NCBI RefSeq assembly: GCF_900188105.1
Contig: NZ_FZNP01000018.1
Location: 90,798-154,797, forward strand
DNA: 64,000 nt
Origin: Actinomadura mexicana
GTDB lineage: Bacteria > Actinomycetota > Actinomycetes > Streptosporangiales > Streptosporangiaceae
Direction: 5' to 3'
The position numbers and the translations under genes are program-made. Below, piece after piece: positions 47,674 through 55,784 of this stretch. Within the stretch, counting starts at the first letter, position 1. Each line of letters opens with the position of its first letter. The notes under the pieces were generated by a model. It saw only the letters and a program-made list of their open reading frames with translations. It had not been told where the DNA came from and did no database searches.

Positions 47674-49611
47674 ATGACGAACCGAGGCCGGAGGCGGGCC
47701 CGTGCCGGGGCCCGGACTTCGCTGCTTTCGCCCGCGCGGCGCCGGGCGGTCGCGCTGGCGGCCTGCGGTGCCCTGGTCGGGACGATGACGACCGGGTGCT
47801 GGGCCGAGCCGTCGGCGATGCCCGCCGTCCGCGACTTCCTCATCGCCTGGCAGGTCGGCAACTACGAGGCCGCGGCCGGGCGGACCGTCGGCGCCGACCG
47901 CAGGCAGGTCGAGGACGCGCTCGGCCGCGTCCGGCAGCAGCTCGACGCGGCGTCCCTGCGGCTGTCGCTCGGCACCGAGGTCGAGGGCTCCGGCGTCGAC
48001 CAGATCGTCAAGAAGGGCGACGAGGCCGACGCCCGCTTCACCGTGAAGATCGACCTGGGTGAGAACGGGCAGCCGTGGGAGTACCCCGGCCTGATGCACC
48101 TGCGCCGCGTCGGCGGCACGTGGAAGGTCGTCTGGGACCCGTCCATCATCAACACCAAGCTGAAGCCGGGGCAGCGCCTCGCCGTGGTGACGCAGGTGCC
48201 CAAGCGCTCCCCGATCACCGACACCCAGGGCCGCTCCGCGCTGCGCGAGATCGGCGCCTACCAGGTCGGCGTGTTCCCCGGGCAGCTCGCCGACCCGCGC
48301 AAGACCATCGACCAGCTCGCCAAGCAGACCAAGATCGACGGTGGCCGGCGGCTGGACTCCGAGCGCCTCCTCGGCCGCGTGCGGTCCGCCCCGCCGCAGA
48401 CGTACCTGCCGCTGCTCACCCTGCAGGTCCCCACGCACAACGCGCTGATCCAGCGGCTCACCCACATCCCGGGGCTGCGGTTCCAGGGCGTCCGCGCGCC
48501 GATCGCGCCCGCCTACGCGCCCGAGCTGATCGGCAACCTCGGCCCCGCCACCGCCGACCGGCTCCAGCAGGTCGGCGCCCCCTACCAGCCGGGCGACACG
48601 ATCGGCGTCAGCGGCATCCAGCTGCTCCAGCAGCGCCGCCTCGCCGGGACGCCCACCGTCAGCGTCGTCGCGCAGGACGAGACCGGCAAGAGCACCGAGC
48701 AGCTGCGCTCCTGGCCCGGCCAGGAGCCGCAGCAGGTCCAGACGACCCTCGACCCCGGCTACCAGCGCCACGCCGACGACGCGCTGGCCGGCCTGCAGGT
48801 CCCGGCGTCCATGGTCGCCGTCCGGCCGAGCACCGGCGAGGTGCTCGCCGTGGCCAACCACGGCACGGGCGGCCAGAACTTCGCGTTCGAGGGCCGCTAC
48901 CCGCCCGGCCTGACGTTCGGGATCGTGTCCGCGGAGGCGCTGTTCTCCCAGGGCGGCATGAAGCAGTCCACCGACACCACCTGCCCCGGCACCGTCACCG
49001 TCGGCGGCAAGGCGTTCGCCAACAAGGCCCGTCCCGACAGCAGCTTCGCCAACCACTTCGCCGCGTCCTGCAAGACGACCCTCGCGCAGCTCAGCAGCAA
49101 GGTGGACGCGCAGACCCTCCTCCGGGTGGCGTCCCAGCTCGGCCTGGGCAAGAACTGGGGCCTCGGCGTCCCCGCCTTCACCGGTTCCGTCCCGGCCCCC
49201 GCGAACGACGGCGAGAAGGCCGCGGCCATGGTCGGCGAAGGCTCCGTCCAGGTGAGCCCCCTGGCGATGGCCCTCGTGGCCGCCGCCGCGTACAGCGGCA
49301 CCTGGCGGCCGCCCTACGTCCTCAAGGACCCCTCCACGACGGCCCAGGCGCCGCAGGCACAGAGCCTGCCGCCCGAGTCCATCTCCAACCTCAAGAAGGT
49401 CCTGAGCCGCACCGCGTCCCGCGGCAACGCCCGCGGCGCCCGCGTCTCCGGCGACGTCGTCGGCGTCGCCGCCCTCACCACCTACAACGAGGGCGGTCGC
49501 ACCAGGACGGTCTCCTGGTTCGTCGGTTCCAGCGGCGACCGCGCCTTCGCCATCGCCGTCGAGGGCGTCGTCAACACCCCGGCGCTGGCCGCGAAATTCC
49601 TGGGCGGCTAG
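47674..49611 (+). CDS. Penicillin-binding-protein homologue with all active-site motifs lost
   Basis: The protein is about 645 residues. A lipoprotein signal peptide (lipobox TTGC) is followed by an NTF2-like MecA N-terminal domain (about 45-160), a PBP dimerisation-type region, and a transpeptidase-like domain (about 350-645). Where SxxK is expected it reads YPPGLTFGIVSAEAL (Ser to Leu, Lys to Gly, about residue 408). SxN reads SCKTT (about 465), and KTG reads GDVVGVAALT (about 593). Acylation by beta-lactams or transpeptidation should be impossible. The frame is intact and codon use is normal, so it is a maintained pseudoenzyme. ATG 47674 has GAAGG 6 bases upstream. Confidence 0.88.
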   Translation: MTNRGRRRARAGARTSLLSPARRRAVALAACGALVGTMTTGCWAEPSAMPAVRDFLIAWQVGNYEAAAGRTVGADRRQVEDALGRVRQQLDAASLRLSLGTEVEGSGVDQIVKKGDEADARFTVKIDLGENGQPWEYPGLMHLRRVGGTWKVVWDPSIINTKLKPGQRLAVVTQVPKRSPITDTQGRSALREIGAYQVGVFPGQLADPRKTIDQLAKQTKIDGGRRLDSERLLGRVRSAPPQTYLPLLTLQVPTHNALIQRLTHIPGLRFQGVRAPIAPAYAPELIGNLGPATADRLQQVGAPYQPGDTIGVSGIQLLQQRRLAGTPTVSVVAQDETGKSTEQLRSWPGQEPQQVQTTLDPGYQRHADDALAGLQVPASMVAVRPSTGEVLAVANHGTGGQNFAFEGRYPPGLTFGIVSAEALFSQGGMKQSTDTTCPGTVTVGGKAFANKARPDSSFANHFAASCKTTLAQLSSKVDAQTLLRVASQLGLGKNWGLGVPAFTGSVPAPANDGEKAAAMVGEGSVQVSPLAMALVAAAAYSGTWRPPYVLKDPSTTAQAPQAQSLPPESISNLKKVLSRTASRGNARGARVSGDVVGVAALTTYNEGGRTRTVSWFVGSSGDRAFAIAVEGVVNTPALAAKFLGG

Positions 49612-49725
49612 GTCCTTTGTCAGCTCTTTACAGACGGGGCGCAACCAACCCGCCCCCCGCGTGCGTCTTTACGGGTGACTGAGCCACCGCTTGGGGGTTG
49701 CGGACTCAGTCGCCGTGATGAGACC

Positions 49726-49818
49726 AGAGCCTCGTCTCGGGGGAGGCTCTGCCGTCCGGACCGGCCCGACCCTGCCGGTCGACCCCGGTGGGCGCGACAC
49801 CGTTCGCGCCCACCGGGG
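49726..49818 (+). terminator. Two hairpins between the PBP-like gene and tmRNA
   Basis: AGAGCCTC (49726-49733) pairs with GAGGCTCT (49743-49750). CCCCGGTGGGCGCG (49783-49796) pairs with CGCGCCCACCGGGG (49805-49818). The second is followed by TT and is a strong terminator. The segment 49849-49875 (TTGCCC, then TAACCTTGTAG) is a plausible ssrA promoter. Confidence 0.75.
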
Positions 49819-49919
49819 TTCACGTGTGTCCGGAGGGGAATCACGTTGCCCTCGCACGCGTTAACCTTGTAGCGTCATGGTGCGGACGTCCTCGGACGGA
49901 CGCTTTGACAACTGAACAT

Positions 49920-50291
49920 GGGGGTGACCGGCTTCGACTTCGGTCGTTAGAGCCAGGGGAAGCGGGTCGAGGGTTGCTGTCGTGACCTCGTAAATCCTGT
50001 GACAGCAAACCAATAACTGCCAACAAGAAGCAGTCCGAGTTCGCCCTCGCCGCCTGAGCGAGGAGTGAACTCTGTCAGCCCGGGAGCGTCTCCGTCCCGG
50101 GGTCTGGCATCGTAAGGAGACTTCACCTGCCGGTCCGGTCGCGGGCCCGGTAGGGACACCCAACAGCGACTGAGTCCGTCGGCGACACGCCTGCGTGAGC
50201 GCCGGGACTGAGAAAACGCTAAGCAGGCTGCACCCGGAGAAGCCCTGACCCATCACCGAAGGACGCGGGTTCGATTCCCGCCACCTCCACC
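49920..50291 (+). ncRNA. ssrA: Transfer-messenger RNA
   Basis: The 5' end GGGGGUG (49920-49926) pairs with CACCUCC (50282-50288) as the acceptor stem, followed by discriminator A. The T-arm GGGTTCGATTCCCGCC lies just before it. The tag reading frame is 50019-50057 and encodes ANKKQSEFALAA then TGA. The 3' end reads ACCC instead of the encoded ACCA seen at 63292-63295, apparently changed by integration of the element that starts here. CCA could be completed by nucleotidyltransferase. It rescues stalled ribosomes with SmpB. Confidence 0.95.
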
Positions 50292-50904
50292 CAAGCGTCG
50301 TTACTCGAACACCCGCCGGCCAGCGCGGTAGCGAGCAACGTCGAGGACGAAGATTCGTCGCAGACGGCGGCGGCACTGCCCGAACGGGCGGGGCCGCCGC
50401 CGTTCTGCTGTGTGCCCCTGTGCGCGTTGATGACGGGCGCGAACGGTTCGGTCGGCTCGTCGCCCGTGACCCGTGATCCGGCCTCGTCTGCGTCCACGTA
50501 GAGCCGCGTGAACAGAGCTTGATTCAGGACGCGACGAGCCCGTTCACTCGCCAGCCGGTACAGCTCTTCCGGCTGCGTGAGGAGTTCCAAGACCATGCCG
50601 AGAGCGGCTCGTCCGGCGTCGAGGTCTGGCCGCTCGGTTTGCTCAAGTTGCCGTTGCAGTCGTGCGCGCTCGTCCCGCACACGGCGGAGACGCTCAGCGA
50701 TCTTGTCTCTCGGCCACTCGGGATCGCCCACCAGGTCGAGGTACTGCCCTTCCTGGTGATCGAGCTTGGCCACCTGCTTCTTAATCGCGTCGCGCCGCTC
50801 CTCGTTGACCTCAGAATCGGACGCAACGGCGAGATCCATGGCTTCCGTGATGCGCTCCCGCATGCCGGCGGGGAGGGCGATCGACGCGTAGATCCCGCTG
50901 CGGA
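50219..50904 (-). pseudogene. Large serine recombinase, C-terminal fragment
   Basis: About 190 residues remain. They include the coiled-coil region of large serine recombinases (EVNEERRDAIKKQVAKLDHQ, YLDLVGDPEWPRDKI, ARLQRQLEQTERPDLDAGRAAL) and the final RRVLNQALFTRLYVDADEAG. The catalytic Ser domain and zinc ribbon are absent. The frame is fused in line to the DUF2637 remnant upstream by a deletion near 50905. At its end it reads through the junction into tmRNA (CSSNDAWVEVAGIEPASFG), whereas the related junction at 63.29 kb would stop after CSSNDAWWR. It should be inactive. Confidence 0.85.
50283..50311. other. attL-type junction: tmRNA 3' end / element left end
   Basis: ACCTCCACC-C-AAGCGTCG then TTACTCGAACA is repeated with one base fewer at 63286-63313. 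The part up to about 50291 is tmRNA; TACTCGAACA is the element arm. The tmRNA T-loop GGTTCGATTC stands where the element's own arm TGTTCGAGTA would be, so the chromosomal site mimics the element site. Confidence 0.8.
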
Positions 50905-51336
50905 GGGCGTGAGGGTGTGCGGTGAGTCCGAGGACGGCAGCCGGTACGGCACCGACGAGGACGACGATCGGCCATGAGAGGTCGAGCAGTCCGGCCCCTA
51001 TCGCGTGGTACGCAGCATTTCCGGTGATGCTCATCGCGATCGCGCCGAGAGCATTGTCCGGGCGAATCGGCGCGCGGCGGCCGAACGGGTCGTGCTGGCC
51101 AGCCACACGCGCGCCGAGGTCATGGCGTGCGCGTCGATGGTGATCGGCAAGAGCCACGCCAGCCGTACGGGCCAGCCGGCGACTGTGGCCAGCCCGTACA
51201 GACCGGTGAAGCTGGCGACCGCAGCCGAGACGGCCGCGATCGTCATACCGATCATCACCCACCAGTCCCGTACCGGGCCGTCCTCGTCGGGGACGGATTC
51301 CGGTACGAGGGTCGGGTGCGCATCGGTCGCGGACAT
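50905..51336 (-). pseudogene. DUF2637 membrane protein, frameshifted and truncated
   Basis: Starting at ATG 51336, MSATDAHPTLVPESVPDEDG is followed by DUF2637 helices: DWWVMIGMTIAAVSAAVASFTGLYGL, then AWLLPITIDAHAMTSARVWL. Near 51070 the frame shifts by one base: the protein should continue NALGAIAMSITGNAAYHAIGAGLL in another frame. It then runs into the recombinase fragment. DUF2637 proteins occur in the transfer/regulation region of actinomycete integrative elements and carry four or so membrane helices. The combination of frameshift and fusion marks decay. Confidence 0.8.
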
Positions 51337-51348
51337 GGGACCGTCCTT

Positions 51349-51471
51349 TCAGATTCCGTCGTGACGGGACTTGCGGCGACGCCAGCGGGAGCGAGAGCGG
51401 CACTTAAGGCACCGCCGGTTGCCGATCTCGGTACGGGCACCGCAGGGGCAGGAACTGGGACGTTGGGGGTT
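51349..51471 (-). pseudogene. Possible small zinc-ribbon ORF without a good start
   Basis: The frame ends ...SCPCGARTEIGNRRC then LKCRSRSRWRRRKSRHDGI and stop. The C.C..C..C plus basic tail resembles small zinc proteins of actinomycete elements. No ATG, GTG or TTG is found in frame at a sensible place, so it may be shifted or begin at a rare codon. Confidence 0.35.
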
Positions 51472-51478
51472 CGCACAT

Positions 51479-51703
51479 TCACATCTTGAGGCCGGTGGTC
51501 TGACGGGTCGTCTGGGAGGTCTGGCATCGGACCGTGACGCCGAGGAACCGGCGCGTTGAGGCGGTCGTCCGGGAGCTGGCCGTGCCGGTGAGGCTCATGT
51601 GGCGCTCTTCGGTGTGGATGCCGACGAGCAGGAACAGGAAGACGCCGAGAGCACCACCGGTCAGGAACACGGCGAGCAGAAGCATGAAGATCGCGGAGGT
51701 CAT
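51479..51703 (-). CDS. Small membrane protein of the element
   Basis: The protein is 74 residues. One or two hydrophobic helices cover residues 2-30 (TSAIFMLLLAVFLTGGALG, then FLFLLVGIHTEE), followed by a polar Thr/Arg/Gln tail. GAGGAG lies 9 bases before ATG 51703, inside the end of the upstream gene, so the two are translationally linked. Small membrane proteins of this sort accompany DUF2637 in actinomycete integrative elements. No specific function is known. Confidence 0.6.
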   Translation of the reverse strand: MTSAIFMLLLAVFLTGGALGVFLFLLVGIHTEERHMSLTGTASSRTTASTRRFLGVTVRCQTSQTTRQTTGLKM

Positions 51704-51706
51704 CGG

Positions 51707-52063
51707 TCACATCTCCTCGGGGGCGTCCGCGATGACGGCGCCGTCGTAGGTCATCAGGGCGTTGTGGCGGGCGTGCACGGCGTTCGGGATCGCGATCGCG
51801 CTATAGGTCACGGGACCGAAGTCCCGCATGGCGCGGTAGTGGCGGCTGTACGGGTCCGGGGTGAAGACCTCCGCCCCGACGAGGGTCGCGATGCGGTGGA
51901 TCTCGGTTCGCTGGGCCTGGTCGCTGCCCTGGGCGAAGACCATGAGTTCCGTGCTGTGGGGCGCCGGCACCTCGGGATGTGCTTCGAGGAAGGCGGCAAG
52001 GGCGCGAAGACCGGCGATGAGTCGCGGTCGCTGGTTCATGTCCGCGTACGGCATGTGGATCAC
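51707..52063 (-). CDS. Conserved element protein of unknown function
   Basis: The protein is 118 residues. It starts MIHMPYADMNQRPRLIAGLR, has ALAAFLEAHPEVPAP, and ends MTYDGAVIADAPEEM. The alternation of helix and strand without cysteine or membrane segments suggests a small globular protein; similar proteins occur in pSAM2-like elements next to GntR repressors. It is divergent from the GntR gene, and the palindromic operator cluster sits between them, so it is probably the main repressed promoter of the left module. Confidence 0.65.
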   Translation of the reverse strand: MIHMPYADMNQRPRLIAGLRALAAFLEAHPEVPAPHSTELMVFAQGSDQAQRTEIHRIATLVGAEVFTPDPYSRHYRAMRDFGPVTYSAIAIPNAVHARHNALMTYDGAVIADAPEEM

Positions 52064-52107
52064 CCCTCTCGTCCTGTCGCGCTCTTAGGAAGCGCGAGCA
52101 CATTCAT

Positions 52108-52193
52108 ACTGTGCGCGCACAGTCGTGCGCGTCAAGACGTTAGCGCACACGTTCACGCCAACAGCTTCGCGCGTCATAATGTGCGCGGACAGT
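52108..52193. promoter_or_regulatory. Operator cluster between divergent element genes
   Basis: ACTGTGCGCGCACAGT (52108-52123) is a perfect 16-bp palindrome. Related half-sites GTGCGCG(G)ACAGT (52181-52193), TAGCGCACAC (52141-52150) and CGTGCGCGCTAG (52209-52220) repeat across the gap. The neighbouring GntR protein is the obvious ligand, as with KorSA-type repressors. Confidence 0.75.
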
Positions 52194-52267
52194 TGGACGC
52201 ATACAGCCGTGCGCGCTAGAGTGACGGGGGACCAAGCATCGACGCAGGTGAGAGGAACCGATCGATC

Positions 52268-53089
52268 ATGGCTGGCACGACATCGCTACCAGCGGGCGCG
52301 CGTGCGGGGGGTTCCAAGCCGAATCTGTACGAGGTGATTCGGGACCAACTGATAGGCGAGATCGAGTCGGGCCGATACCCGTCTGGCGCTCTGCTCCCGT
52401 CGGTCCGGGAGCTCACGGCGAAGATGGCCATCAGCACCACCACGGCCCGTAAGGCGCTCGCTGAGGTGGTCACGGCCGGCTACGCGCGCCCAGAGGGGAC
52501 GCGTGGACACGTCTCGGCCGGTCCCCGTACCCAGCACACCGCCGAGGACGCTCGCCAGCCGACCGAAGACGCAACGGAGGACCGTCCCGCAGGCTTGATC
52601 ATCCGGCCATCCGTGACTGTCGCGTCGGACGAATTCGCAGGGTCCGAGACAGACCGGACAACGATCGACGTGCGCTTCGAACCGGCACCTGCCGAGGTCG
52701 CCATTGCGCTGGACCTCAACGACGCGACCTCGCCCGTGGTGGTCCGTAGGCGCCTCACGACTGACGAGCACGGGACACCGGTAGAGCTTCGAGCCAGCTA
52801 CATGGATCACGACTTCGCCCAGGGCACCGCCCTTGCCGAACCCGAACCCATTATCGGCTCATGGGTAGATGCCCTTGCCACCGCAGGCGGCAAGTCGTTG
52901 GGAGCGGCACAGCGCCACGTCTCAGCACGTCACCCAACCGACACGGAATCGGCCATGCTCGGACTCCGTCCCACGGCCTGTGTGCTCGTCCGTACAGAGA
53001 CCACGCAGGACCAGGACGGGCACCCGATCGACTACACGGTCACGGTGTGGCCCGCCGAAAGCACACGCCTCAACTTGGGGAGCGAGTGA
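52268..53089 (+). CDS. GntR/HutC-family regulator of the element (KorSA-like)
   Basis: The protein is 273 residues. The winged helix covers about 18-85 (YEVIRDQLIGEIESGRYPSG, STTTARKALAEVVTAGYARP). A UTRA domain covers about 130-270 (VVVRRRLTTDEHGTPVELRASY, VLVRTETTQDQDGHPIDYTV). Regulators of this kind repress excision and transfer genes in pSAM2-type elements. It reads away from the repeated palindromic operator and probably autoregulates. AGGTGAGAGG precedes the ATG. Its TGA overlaps the next ATG. Confidence 0.85.
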   Translation: MAGTTSLPAGARAGGSKPNLYEVIRDQLIGEIESGRYPSGALLPSVRELTAKMAISTTTARKALAEVVTAGYARPEGTRGHVSAGPRTQHTAEDARQPTEDATEDRPAGLIIRPSVTVASDEFAGSETDRTTIDVRFEPAPAEVAIALDLNDATSPVVVRRRLTTDEHGTPVELRASYMDHDFAQGTALAEPEPIIGSWVDALATAGGKSLGAAQRHVSARHPTDTESAMLGLRPTACVLVRTETTQDQDGHPIDYTVTVWPAESTRLNLGSE

Positions 53090-53268
53090 TGACCGCAGGG
53101 GACGCCGACCCTCAGCCATGTCCGCGTTGCGGCTCAAGTGACATCGAGGTCAAGCCGAAAATCGACCTCGCGTTTGGTGAGGAAGTTCTGTATCGAGCCT
53201 GCCGGAACTGTGGCAACGAGTATGACCACGGACTTCCTTCGGCTGATCAGAAGCGTGGAGGCTCTTAA
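53089..53268 (+). CDS. Small zinc-ribbon protein
   Basis: The protein is 59 residues. Cysteines in PCPRCGSSDIEVKPKI and YRACRNCGNEYDHG form a CxxC...CxxC zinc ribbon. The ATG overlaps the GntR stop (GTGATGA), so the two are co-translated. Zinc ribbons of this layout resemble transcription or translation factor ribbons, but no specific role can be assigned. It may be an accessory to the GntR regulator. Confidence 0.65.
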   Translation: MTAGDADPQPCPRCGSSDIEVKPKIDLAFGEEVLYRACRNCGNEYDHGLPSADQKRGGS

Positions 53269-53288
53269 CCACGTAATTTATGATCTAC

Positions 53289-54794
53289 CTATTCGCGCTT
53301 GAAGGCTCCGGTCATGCCGGCCACCACCGCCGTCGTCAGGACCCAGCCAGCGACACTCAGCATCCAAGACCAGTATTGGGCGGGTCCGTGAGGTATCCAA
53401 GCCTTCTCCTGCCCCAGATCAAGAACCGGCAGCAGCACGTCCAGCGAGTATGCGGCAGCGTTGAACACTGGGGCTTTCGAGGGAGCCTGCGTCATATGTT
53501 CCGGGTATGCGTTGGTGAAGATCCACCAACCCAGTGAAGTCAATGCGGCCAGCCAGTACCCAGCTTGCCAAGGGCGATAGCCGTAGCCGACGGTGATGTA
53601 CAGCAACCAGTTGAGTGGGTTGAAGAGGCTTCGACTTCGCAATTGCTTAGCCACACTCACGCGGCGTGCCGCATCAGTTTGCCCGGCGCTCCGGTACACG
53701 GCCGCAAGCTGATCATAGATTTGAGGATTATAGCCGTCTTCGTTGAGTTGGAGCCAGTGCAGACGCTCTGCAATATTCTGACGCTCAATTTTCCTGGTAT
53801 TTCCCCTGCTGTTTTCCAATGTTTCGTAGGTGAATCCTCGAAGCCGTATAGAGCGAGGCCATGTTGCTGAGGTGTCATCGAAGAGGCCCACGCGGGCATT
53901 GGTAAGGTCGATTGTCCCGATGGGGGGACATTCGGGTCGAAGGATAAGGTGCCCGGCTTTCGCGCCCTCAAGGTCTAAAGCCAGCAGGTCAGAATCGTCC
54001 CCGCCGCCGTTATTCAACGTTGCTTCACTGAATTGAAGCATATCGCCGATTTGGGCACCGAGCAGGCGTACTTCCCCTTGGGCTTTGAATCCTTCCCGAC
54101 AGAAGAGGCTCTGATCAACGGTCAGTCGATCAGCATTCAGAGCGTGGCCGTCAGGATTGTTCAAAAGGGCACCGTTAAACTCGAAGGTGCTCTTAATGTG
54201 AGCGCCGAGGAGGCGTATTTCACCTTCGGTCTCAAGCTCTTGGCAGAATATGCTTTGATCGACAGTAAGGCCGTCGGCAAGCATAGCGTACCCGCCAGGA
54301 TTAAGTAGATGTGCACCGGCTAAATTAAGATTCCCGCCGATGTGAGCGCCGAGTAGACTGACATGCCCGTGGGTGGTGAAGCCGTCATTAAGGTCCAAAT
54401 TGCCGATTGTGTGCAACTGATCGGCAGACAGGGCAGGCACACTACATTCAGACAGTCGGATCGAGGGGGCGTTAGTGCCATCGAAGTTAACGGGCTCGTC
54501 AAAATAGCAGCCACGTAGTTGCAATGGACAACCAAGGCTGTGGGCCTCAAGGTCAAGCGAACCGATAATGCGGGCGCCTTGGATCTTGATAGCACGTATG
54601 TGACCCACCTGAGGTGTGCGTTCTCCGGTGAGCAGCTCGATTAACAAGTCAGCGCTGACTACGCGGATTCCGTCCCAGCTTGCCCCGTTGACAGGATCGT
54701 GCTCGGTGCCGCCAAACCGCAGATCCACCAATTCCCCACTACGGGCGCAGGACAGAATGCGGTTTTCAGTCTGAGGAAGTTGGTCGTGGACCAT
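53289..54794 (-). CDS. Membrane-anchored protein with repeated beta-type segments
   Basis: The protein is about 501 residues from ATG 54794, chosen for GGAGGTAGCG directly upstream. Residues about 60-330 consist of repeats of roughly 45 residues, for example VSLLGAHIGGNLNLAGAHL, IRLLGAHIKSTFEFNGALL, VRLLGAQIGDMLQFSEATL, each with a LTVDQSxFC block, suggesting a solenoid like pentapeptide-repeat proteins. A helical region follows, then two or three membrane helices near the C-terminus (LNWLLYITVGYGYRPWQAGYWL, YWSWMLSVAGWVLTTAVVAG). Streptomyces homologues carry a loose 'membrane-associated oxidoreductase' name with no visible redox motif. GC content is lower than in the neighbours. Confidence 0.75.
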   Translation of the reverse strand: MVHDQLPQTENRILSCARSGELVDLRFGGTEHDPVNGASWDGIRVVSADLLIELLTGERTPQVGHIRAIKIQGARIIGSLDLEAHSLGCPLQLRGCYFDEPVNFDGTNAPSIRLSECSVPALSADQLHTIGNLDLNDGFTTHGHVSLLGAHIGGNLNLAGAHLLNPGGYAMLADGLTVDQSIFCQELETEGEIRLLGAHIKSTFEFNGALLNNPDGHALNADRLTVDQSLFCREGFKAQGEVRLLGAQIGDMLQFSEATLNNGGGDDSDLLALDLEGAKAGHLILRPECPPIGTIDLTNARVGLFDDTSATWPRSIRLRGFTYETLENSRGNTRKIERQNIAERLHWLQLNEDGYNPQIYDQLAAVYRSAGQTDAARRVSVAKQLRSRSLFNPLNWLLYITVGYGYRPWQAGYWLAALTSLGWWIFTNAYPEHMTQAPSKAPVFNAAAYSLDVLLPVLDLGQEKAWIPHGPAQYWSWMLSVAGWVLTTAVVAGMTGAFKRE

Positions 54795-54942
54795 CGCTAC
54801 CTCCGATTGCTTCTGCGCCCTTCTCAAGGGTTAGTTGATCAGGCGGCGCGGTTTATCACGGGTAGCAGGGCCATCGCGGCTACTGCGCGGCTCCTCACCG
54901 ATGGTTAGCAAAGGTGCCTGGGCATCGCGCGATCGACTTTTG

Positions 54943-55701
54943 TTAATCGATTTTCGTTCGATATTGGAACTCGTATCGGTCAGCGCGGTAAATGATCTTC
55001 GCGACCTCGACCGGTGTATCTCCCGCCCAGAACGTTTGCCATATCTGGATCACCGGGACACCCGCCGGAATGTCGAGTTGCGCCTCTTCGTGCGGTTCGG
55101 GCATGCGGACTTGCAGAACCTCTTCTTCCACATCTACCGCGTAGCCGATCGCGTCGAATCGCGGGACGATTCCCTGTCCGCGGTACGGCCCTTCGTGGGG
55201 CGACTCGATCTCAGTGCCACCCGTGATCGCGAGAGGCTCCCACGCCACGCTGAAAGAGACAGGGCTCCCGCCCATGCTGATCGCATACGAGGTCTCGGTA
55301 ACAGGGTCGCCCTCGTCGATGCCGAGACGTTCCGCTACACCTGCGGGAGCCTCTGCGCGCTCCGTGGAATGCTCCATGTGGAGTTCCATACCCGCGCGGT
55401 CCGACTCCTGTCGATACGCCGGCTGGGCATGCGGACGCTGGAACCGGTCCCAATGAGTTCTGACGAGGGGCGGGTTCTTCGCAACAAAGGCGCCCTGACC
55501 TGCCAGGAAGTAGATTGCGCCAACGTTCCTCAGTGCGATGAGCGCCCGACGGGCCGCGCTCAACTCGCAATCCCACCGCTGGGCCAGCTCCTGAGCGCTT
55601 GGCAACGGCGAATCAGGAGACAAGTCTCCGCTCTTGATCTGCGACTGAAGGTCGTCGGCGATGGCCTGATACGGGGAGCTTTGCTGATCACGGTCGACCA
55701 T
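54943..55701 (-). CDS. GntR-family regulator with UTRA domain
   Basis: The protein is 252 residues. The winged helix covers about 8-75 (YQAIADDLQSQIKSGDLSPDSPLPSAQEL) and is somewhat degenerate around the recognition helix (CELSAARRALIAL). The UTRA domain covers about 110-245 (VTETSYAISMGGSPVSFSV, PVIQIWQTFWAGDTPVEVAKII). Typical of actinomycete element cargo. It may regulate the repeat/membrane protein downstream on the same strand. Ligand unknown. It starts at ATG 55701, preceded by GAGAATCC rather than a strong ribosome-binding site. Confidence 0.82.
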   Translation of the reverse strand: MVDRDQQSSPYQAIADDLQSQIKSGDLSPDSPLPSAQELAQRWDCELSAARRALIALRNVGAIYFLAGQGAFVAKNPPLVRTHWDRFQRPHAQPAYRQESDRAGMELHMEHSTERAEAPAGVAERLGIDEGDPVTETSYAISMGGSPVSFSVAWEPLAITGGTEIESPHEGPYRGQGIVPRFDAIGYAVDVEEEVLQVRMPEPHEEAQLDIPAGVPVIQIWQTFWAGDTPVEVAKIIYRADRYEFQYRTKID

Positions 55702-55784
55702 GGACGGATTCTCTCATAGACGGAGTGCGGTACGGGGCGCCGCGCTGTGGCCGGTTCCAACCTGTTCGTGCACGCAATGCCAGG

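Noticed and set aside
44278..49644. A 1,788-codon antisense frame across ftsE, ftsX, protease, smpB and PBP-like genes
   Set aside because: It crosses five well-supported genes and has no protein family content; it results from the lack of A/T-rich stop codons.
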